A stretch of DNA of 64,000 nucleotides from Microvelia longipes (lineage: Eukaryota > Arthropoda > Insecta > Hemiptera > Veliidae): assembly GCA_018340805.1 (NCBI GenBank), contig JACMZG010001914.1, positions 21,441,516 through 21,505,515 on the forward strand. Reading direction: 5' to 3'. The notes beneath the pieces are model-generated. The model had not been told where the DNA came from and made no database searches. It worked only from the letters and a program-made list of their open reading frames with translations. This document shows positions 57,590 through 64,000 of this stretch, one piece after another. The position numbers and the translations under genes are program-made. Each line of letters starts with the position of its first letter. Positions within the stretch are counted from its first letter, which is position 1.

Positions 57590-58545
57590 GTTGGATTATC
57601 AGCCAGGCGAGGTGGATGAGAAGCGGCATTCACACGGTAAATGCCATAACAGAACTATATGGTCCGCAAACCGGCCACTGGAAAGCCCTAGAGCCAAGAA
57701 TGCATCCAAAATTATAAGATGGGTAATCATTATTTTTAGAAGACCCCTACTATTAGAGGTCACTTTAAAATAGTGAATGTTATTCAGAGTCCCATACTAT
57801 CTGTGAACTCTGATGACATGAAAAACTCTTCACACTCAGTTTTGATGGTTTCGATGGGGAACCTCCTCAATCCTCTGGTGACACTGTATGGCATACAGAC
57901 GGATCTAAGATGGGCTGTGGATCTGGGGGTGGCATATATGAGGCTCATCCTAATCTCAAAACCTCATTTCCTGAAGGAAAGTATGCCACAGTGTTTTAGG
58001 CAGTAATATTTGCTATTAATGCCTGTCTGATAGAAAATATCAAAAAGAATCCTAATCAAGCTTCTATTAATATTTTACTGACGGCCAAGCTGCCATTAAA
58101 GCTCTTAGTTCATACAAGTCAACTCTAAGCTTGTCTGGGAGTTCTTGCAAAACCCTCTGACCTTGTCACTCAACAATGATGTAGCAATCAGATAGGTGCC
58201 TGGCCATAAGGGAATTGAAGGTAATGAGCAAGCAAACATACTTGGAAAAACGAACCACTCCTTTGGGCTTGAACCTATAGTAGCCATACCAAAAACTATA
58301 GCCAAAGGTGTAGTTAAAGATTGGCTCTTAACCAAATACCTGCATCATTGAAACAAATCCTCTGACACGAGGCACAGCAAGCTTATGTTTAAAGAACCCA
58401 GTCCCTAAGTAACTGAGGAATTCCTCAGTCTAAGCAGAGGGGCCATTAGAGCAGTACAATAAAAACTAGATCAATTGGGAACTGGACCAATGGAGGGGAT
58501 TGCCCACTAGACTTCCAGTCGCAGTGCAAATGGGGTATATCCTCG
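57590..58545 (+). pseudogene. Non-LTR retrotransposon relic: RT C-terminal part and RNase H
   Basis: Motifs in three shifting frames fit ORF2 of a Jockey/I/R1-group LINE. 'HPKIIRWVIIIFRRPLLL' (about 57705) resembles the post-catalytic RT motif [LKPKIIRWIYTAIIRPILLY]. RNase H follows: 'TDGSKMGCGSGGGIY' (57896), 'GKYATVF' then a stop and 'AVIFAIN' (58000), 'DGQAAIKALSSYKS' (58083) and 'VPGHKGIEGNEQANILGK' (58196). RNase H acidic sites are damaged: the QAE glutamate reads V after a stop, and the final AD reads AN. Several frameshifts and stops make it non-functional. The endonuclease and RT core are missing (5' truncation). The minus-strand frame at 58105-58335 is a shadow. Confidence 0.85.
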
Positions 58546-59608
58546 ACTCCAACCCCAATCATTAATAATAATTAATTAAACATTATCTAAACAAACCTGC
58601 ATCAAGTAATTTTTAAAGATCGCGAAATGATTCTACGGTTCGTGGAAATTAGACTTCAAGAGGGTTTTTACATTAGTCACAAAAAACTATATTTGGATGC
58701 CGCTCTAAAATTTTGTCTTACATCAGCTATCATCTAAATATAATACTATAAGCTTAATACCACGCGCCTAATCTAAATGAAAATTCATAATGTGGAATTA
58801 AAAATGAAATCTTTTCTTTTATTTAAAAAAAATTATCTAAAAATTTGATAATCTTCAATTTATATTAACGATCATTCATACTATCATTCATTTATACTAC
58901 CTTCCTCCTTTCCTCGGGGTCCGAAACCTTTTTTTGGAAGGCTGCTGTCAAAATTTAAAAAGCTCTATCCTGAACTAATACAATAAATATATAACAACAC
59001 TTTCTATAACATGCAATGTTGTTTTAAGTTTGATCAAGTTATATTTTATTTTAATTAATTCCTAATGTTATCATGTTATTAAACGAATAGCGGATATCCT
59101 TTTATTCTGTACTTATCAAACAGTAGCTTTTGTTGTAAACTCTTCTTTCATTCAACTTTCAACGCTCAAGTGATTCCAATCCTACATGTTGGACAACCAT
59201 TTTTTTAAAGTTCTCAACGACTTAAATTCTTTTAAATAAGTGTTATTTGAACTTAACTCTGAAGATCATAGACCTTTTACTTTTAAAGACTTAATGCACA
59301 TAATAACGTCTTATTAACAGTTTAACAAATGTTTTTTTTTTCAATTGTCGTTAAATTATTAGCAAAGTCGTGGGAACAGAACTAATTACACGTGTAAATA
59401 ATACACTATATTAGTTTTACTTTACATTGCTTACCTTCTACACCTTATTATTAATGATATCCGTTTTAATTGTTTATTCTTTTAACTTGTTAGCGAATTT
59501 TCATTATGAAAATGACGTTTATGAGGTTGTTCGGATGATGGTAGTTGAAGGTGCTTCCTATTGGCTTCCTGATAACAAAAAATATATCCGAAAAAAATTG
59601 TTACATAC
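58546..59608. other. Unassigned spacer
   Basis: It begins with 'attaataataattaattaaa', a simple AT-rich tail that could be the 3' end of the LINE relic. No other feature. Confidence 0.45.
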
Positions 59609-59621
59609 ATATACACATATA

Positions 59622-59652
<31 letters not shown>

Positions 59653-59708
59653 ATTATATATATATATATATATAAACTATATATATATAGTTCACTGAGC
59701 TCACTGAT

Positions 59709-59761
<53 letters not shown>

Positions 59762-59765
59762 GTTT
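59609..59765. repeat. (AT)n microsatellite in two blocks
   Basis: (TA)n at 59609-59690 and 59710-59765 around a short 'gttcactgagctcactgatc' island. Tyr/Ile frames over it are artefacts. Confidence 0.9.
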
Positions 59766-59782
59766 TAACCCTTCGTATGGTG

Positions 59783-59829
59783 AACGATAACTCTCAAAGG
59801 CTTTCTTAAAGCCTTCGAGAGTTATCGTT
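59783..59829. repeat. 47-nt strong hairpin
   Basis: 'aacgataactctcaaaggct' and 'agccttcgagagttatcgtt' pair over about 20 bp with one mismatch. Too short for a typical animal pre-miRNA; probably the tip of a palindromic element. Confidence 0.75.
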
Positions 59830-59894
59830 GAGAATCGCGAGATGTTGAGGAGGAGGTTACGTTAAGAGGAGGTACATTTTTAAAGCTCATCAAA

Positions 59895-60110
59895 TTTCCA
59901 ATAAAACGAGTGTTTAATCATCAAAATCGGATAACTACAATTAAAGTTGAAGTTTTTTCAAAAATACCAAATAATGTTAATTTATGCATAGTCAGCGAAT
60001 TTCTTTAACAAAAATATTGTCTTTTTGAGTATTTTTTGGCCAATAAACAAATGTCATATCTTTGTTGTTGTCATTGATTTGATGATTAAACACTCCTCAT
60101 AGGACAATTT
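59895..60110. mobile_element. MITE-like palindrome (~215 bp)
   Basis: 'ccaataaaacgagtgtttaa' plus 'tcatcaaaatc' (left) is inverted as 'gatttgatgattaaacactc' (right). Arms are about 30 bp with weaker pairing beyond. No coding frame. Confidence 0.6.
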
Positions 60111-60118
60111 ATCAGCTT

Positions 60119-60557
60119 TACATCCTCAAAAATGTACGTGAAGTAAGTTTTTTACCGTCTGTGACAGTTTTGTAGTTTTTTACTGTCGTTAGTGAAGTTC
60201 TTCAAAAGTCCACTAGGTTGGCGCTAGTAGTTTACTGCAAGGGTATAATATTACCTTCCTTGTTTTTCTTACTTTTTTTGTTTTATCAAACAAAAAAATC
60301 GCTCGTTTTTCTGACGAATTTTTTTGTTATTTTAGAAAAGCGAGTAATTAATTATTTTTTATTAAGTGTTTAATAATCATAGATGGTTGAAACTTTTGGC
60401 TAACGAGGCGAAAGAATTGTACCGGCAAATTTGTATACATAATACTGTTCTTCTAAATGGTTGTTTACTATTTAGAAAAATTTTACTACAGTACTGCAAA
60501 ACTGATGCAGACGATTAAAAACACTCTTCACGTACTTTTTTGAGGATTTTAAGTCCC
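60119..60557. mobile_element. MITE-like element with ~62-bp inverted ends
   Basis: Left: 'catcctcaaaaatgtacgtg', 'aagtaagttttttaccgtct', 'cagttttgtagt'. Right, inverted: 'actgcaaaactg', 'agacgattaaaaacactctt', 'cacgtacttttttgaggatt'. A smaller dyad lies inside (about 60275-60350). No open frame. Confidence 0.75.
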
Positions 60558-61378
60558 CACTACGCCCGAAAAAATAGCATATGCCTAACGACTAAGAATT
60601 TGTTTTTTTTTTACCTCGGCTACTTTTACTATCTCGCTTCGCTCGACAAATATAGTGCCCCGTAAAGAAAAGACCTTCTTTACAGTCTTGAAGCATAATA
60701 TACGATTTTTTTAGTTGAGTTTTTTTTTAATTTACGTTCTTTAAATCCCTCTTTTAATGACGATAATATGACACTCTGACTAAGCTATGATAATCACAAC
60801 AACACATCTACATATGTTTAAAGATACATAAATGTCTTTATAAATCTTCGTGCCATCATTACTCTTATGTCATTAAAATTTTCTTTTTTCCCCATTAATC
60901 TAATCCTGACGTTATAAAAATTATCATTAATAAGTATTATAAGAAAACTTGCGGCAGTGTAACTTCTTCAGTAATTCTATTGTTATTTTCGTTTTTCCAA
61001 AGATTTATATTATTGTACATATACGTATTGTATATATTGTCGTTTAAATACGAGTTTACCTTGAAATCCGAGTGAACATCAGTGCGAATGTCTAGTATAT
61101 AGCATGTCTACCCTTGAATATAAATATTTTTTTCATTATTTCATTTTGTATTGAGTTCAAAATATTTAAAATGTGTTGTGTGTGTAATGTTCGTATGTGA
61201 ATTAAATTTGTTAAATATCAATATATTCTATGAATATATTAAATTTAATCATTATCGAGCTGTCAAAAAAAAATGAATAAAGTCAATGGCAAGTAAATAA
61301 CAAAGGGAGTTAAAAGAATGAAATGAAAGTTCAGCAACAGTGTTGAAATAAATTTGACTTAATAATAACAAAGTTAAA
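60558..61378. other. Unassigned spacer
   Basis: 'tatctcgcttcgctcgac' at 60631-60648 is the reverse complement of the 5S-element tail motif, isolated here. No gene. Confidence 0.5.
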
Positions 61379-61590
61379 AAGTTTAGGTATTCCGGTGGTG
61401 ACCGCGTCAATGTAGGTAAAGAACCTGACGTTTCGCTTCCACTGTGGGAGGCATCTTAAGGGATGTTGGACATCATGGATAGAAACACAATGCTCTACAA
61501 AGCTGAACACAAAGCTCAGCTGGTCTACAAAGCTGTTCTTTATCTACATTGACGCAATCACCACCGGAAGACCAAAATCTTCATGACAAT
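61379..61590. mobile_element. Palindromic MITE (~210 bp) related to 23620-23695
   Basis: Left arm 'tattccggtggtgaccgcgt', 'caatgtaggtaaagaac'; right arm 'gttctttatctacattgacg', 'caatcaccaccggaagacc'. Arms are about 45 bp. The loop has 'caaagctgaacacaaagctc' with the repeated 'gtctacaaagctg'. A second copy of one end lies at 23.6 kb. Confidence 0.85.
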
Positions 61591-61794
61591 AACTGCGGAA
61601 GCCTACGCAGTTTTTTTTGTCAATTCTTGTTAACACGCTAAGCTTTTGAAAGGATAAATAATTTGAAATTCAACCCGACTTTCTGAGTCAGCAAAATTTT
61701 CAAAACATCGTTTAAATTAAGGGTTTTTATCCGGTAAAGGTTCTTTTTGTTTTATTTGGCGCTGAATAAAATGAAAACGGTTCGAAGTAGTCTA

Positions 61795-62020
<226 letters not shown>

Positions 62021-62257
62021 AAATTCTAAGTTAAAAGATTAAAATTCAAAGCTTACAAAGATTATAAAGATTACAACTCTATTAGTAATTTTAGATTTTC
62101 TTGATTTTTTCTAATTGATGATAAATTTCGCAAAGAGATTTATATAATTTAGTCTAAAAATTGGATCTTTTGAGTTGCGCAAATAGACCCTAAGTCTGAT
62201 TGTTACGTAAAGATTTTACTCTCGTGTGCAAGGCGAGAGTTTTGCGTGTCTCAGGCT
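62021..62257. other. Unassigned spacer
   Basis: 'actctcgtgtgcaaggcgagagt' at about 62219-62241 is a small dyad (actctcg/cgagagt). Otherwise nothing. Confidence 0.45.
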
Positions 62258-62422
62258 CAAAGACATATTGACAAAAAACACACAGATAGACAGACAACAT
62301 GATGAAAACCATTCTGAACGTCATGCCGTCCGGAGTGCCTAAGACGGATGATTATGATGAAATCTTGGTTTCGGATTTTTATTTTAAACTCAATATTTTT
62401 CTCTATTTACCTACAGTAGTAG
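62258..62422 (-). mobile_element. 5S-bearing element head (subfamily B)
   Basis: On the minus strand: 'actactgtaggtaaatagag', 'aaatccgaaaccaagatttc', 'atcataatcatccgtcttag', 'gacgttcagaatggttttca' and 'gttgtctgtctatctgtgtg'. The left half of the hairpin is missing. Confidence 0.8.
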
Positions 62423-62779
62423 TCGACAAGAATATAAATATTTGTAACAAAACTAAGTAGAATAAAATCTATTGCATTGCAAAGAATTGATTTGTTAAAT
62501 TTAAAGAGTATGTTATGTTTTGATGCGATCTACGGATTATAAGTTACAAGAAAATAAAGAAGGTTAAATATAATATCGTTTGTTTTGGGTCGAAAAATAA
62601 GAAAACTCAAAAAGAAGAGATATTTATATACGTTGTAGTGTTGGTGTGTGTGTGTGTGTGAGGGAGAAAAATACTCATCGAGTTGATGGAACTTTGGGAT
62701 AGAAAGGTTAAACAAGGAAGAAAAGAAGTGAAGTGAGATGGATAATTACAAGTAGCTCGGTGTGGTTATAACAGAGGGT
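62423..62779. other. Unassigned spacer
   Basis: A (GT)n tract lies at 62643-62660. A 61-codon minus-strand frame (62530-62715) is not supported. Confidence 0.45.
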
Positions 62780-63115
62780 GAGAGATTGGTAGCGCTGTCT
62801 TTAGACAAACAGAGAAAGATAGAAGTGACACTTGGCAACACTGAGTTGTTGTATGGAAACAATGTGTTAGACAAGGAACACTATGTGTTGGTATTAAAAC
62901 CTTTAGGGATATTGTGGGAGTGTTTGTAGCAAAGCTGTGCGCTTGTATAGGGGGAACACTACTCCCCCCCTACCGGTCCATAGGTCGACTTCAGTCAGTC
63001 GGCCTTTAGCAGTCGTCGCGTTAGCTTATACTGTCGCCATACTTCGCGAGTGATAAGTGTTCACGTATTTTCGAATCACCACGCGAGTTTTTAATTATGT
63101 TCTAATTGAACCAAG
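62780..63115 (+). promoter_or_regulatory. Candidate promoter and first 5' UTR exon
   Basis: This is the most GC- and CpG-rich non-transposon stretch of the window. It has 'ggtagcgctgtc' (62790), 'cttggcaacactgag' (62831, reminiscent of the insect promoter Motif 1 type YGGTCACACT, not identical) and a C7 run. A tandem 'TCAGTCAGTC' (62991-63000) fits the arthropod initiator TCAGT. CpG-rich sequence without stops-or-ATG pressure follows to about 63100. No TATA box is seen about 30 nt upstream. A plus-strand gene starting here would lie mostly beyond the window. 'tacag|gtttgt' at 63276-63286 is one possible splice donor. Inference only. Confidence 0.4.
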
Positions 63116-63944
63116 GGATTATAATCAAAAGAACATAATCATATTGAACTGTTTATTTGGATTATTAACATTGATTCTAAGTTGTTTATTTGTTTTTTCT
63201 TTCTCAAGAGAAGTTAATTAAGTTTTCTATTAAAAGCTTATTTATGTGTTGTGTCCGATGCTTGGGTATACATCCTACAGGTTTGTTACTCAAATTTATT
63301 CTTTAAATTTATTTTAGGCAAAAATATACAGTGTATTCACTGATCTTATTTAAAATAAGTAAAGTAGGTAATTATTAGAAATTAACAAAAATATAAAGTA
63401 ATACTAATTTAGCATTAATTTTTTAAAATGATTTAAATGTTACAAACAATTGGTTGAAGATAATTACATTATTTTTATTTAGAGCTCACGTCATTTAGAG
63501 TTTTTTAAAAACAAAATACATACATTAACTTATTTAGTAAAAAACATTATATTTACTTTTATTAATAAATTAAAATTAATTACTTTATTATTTGAAAACT
63601 AGTGTGTAAATTAGGTATTTTTATTATTTAATTAAATTTAGGTTAATTTAACTAACTTATTTATTAATTTATTATTTTTCTGTAAACTATTCCAAATAAG
63701 TTTATTTCACGTCATAACACCAATTCCGTTGTTATATTCTGATAACGGTTATATTACTGATAAGGCAAGAACTGATTTTGATAAGATTCTACCATAGACT
63801 TAAAATGAATTTATAGTTCTCTTGTAACTTAGTTCATTTTTTTAACAATATTTAAAATGATTCTATTTTTTCTTTAAAAATTCCCTTAAACTATTTTTTA
63901 TTGTCTGTGCTAATTAATTATTTTATTACATTTACCTATATTAT
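63116..63944. other. AT-rich sequence, possible first intron
   Basis: Very AT-rich, with no repeat or coding signature. If the upstream promoter call is right, this is intron. Confidence 0.4.
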
Positions 63945-64000
63945 TTGATACTACCGATTTTTACAAAACATGAATTGTTGACATAATTATATTGTGTCAT
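63945..64000 (+). repeat. Interspersed repeat end running off the window
   Basis: 'gatactaccgatttttac' and 'aaaacatgaattgttgaca' match 44870-44910. The last 25 nt ('gttgacataattatattgtg') also match the terminal part of the MITE at 34447-34559, so a further copy probably continues beyond 64000. Confidence 0.6.

Noticed and set aside
57773..58335. Plus frame 57773-58006 and minus frame 58105-58335 as genes
   Set aside because: They are shadows of the frameshifted RNase H region of a LINE relic.

Overview
The window looks like a gene-poor, strongly AT-rich stretch of an invertebrate nuclear genome, probably an arthropod. The reasons are long (AT)n/(TATATA)n microsatellites, dense eukaryotic DNA-transposon and non-LTR relics, an assembly gap (5136-6091), and one TCAGTC-type initiator near the right end. 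No intact host protein-coding gene is recognisable. Nearly all open frames are short, compositionally biased, or fall on repeats. I cannot name the species.

The main theme is one dispersed repeat family, called here the 5S-bearing element, with about 18 whole or partial copies on both strands. Pieced together from overlapping copies it is about 0.9 kb. It starts with a head that folds into a hairpin (ACTTTTCCT...TATACC-GTA-GGTATA...AGGAAAAGT), followed by a conserved 'AAATCCGAAAC ... ATCCGTTTCAGG' block and a TG-rich stretch. Then come a middle part, a segment of about 60 nt resembling the internal promoter half of 5S rRNA, and a tail with repeated GAGCGAAGCGAGTCC motifs. The most complete copy is 53509-54440, which carries two 5S-like segments. 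Others are at 3071-3600, 19033-19415, 21176-22300 (split by a hAT insertion), 28171-28812, 31894-32467, 37222-37811, 42588-43160 and 49091-49476. Two head subfamilies (A and B) can be told apart.

Other mobile DNA: a 917-bp non-autonomous hAT with an 8-bp target duplication (21345-22261) holding its own nested palindromic MITE; a deleted Tigger/pogo element (51141-51998) with a frameshifted N-terminal transposase fragment; a possible pogo-type DDE fragment (36189-36410); two non-LTR retrotransposon relics (33795-34410, reverse-transcriptase C-terminal tail; 57590-58545, RT end plus RNase H); and at least nine palindromic MITE or foldback elements.

Tandem arrays are abundant: 44 bp x ~15 (35.3-36.0 kb), 53 bp x 6 (44.2 kb), 20 bp (47.2 kb) next to a 62-bp array of stacked hairpins (47.6 kb), 17 bp x 8 (28.4 kb) and 18 bp x ~20 (32.0 kb). 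The last two sit inside copies of the 5S-bearing element. A 215-bp inverted repeat with about 98% identical arms lies at 38.5-39.2 kb.

The right end (62.78-63.3 kb) is less AT-rich, CpG-containing and has a tandem TCAGTCAGTC. It is the best candidate for a promoter and 5' UTR exon of a plus-strand gene that continues outside the window.
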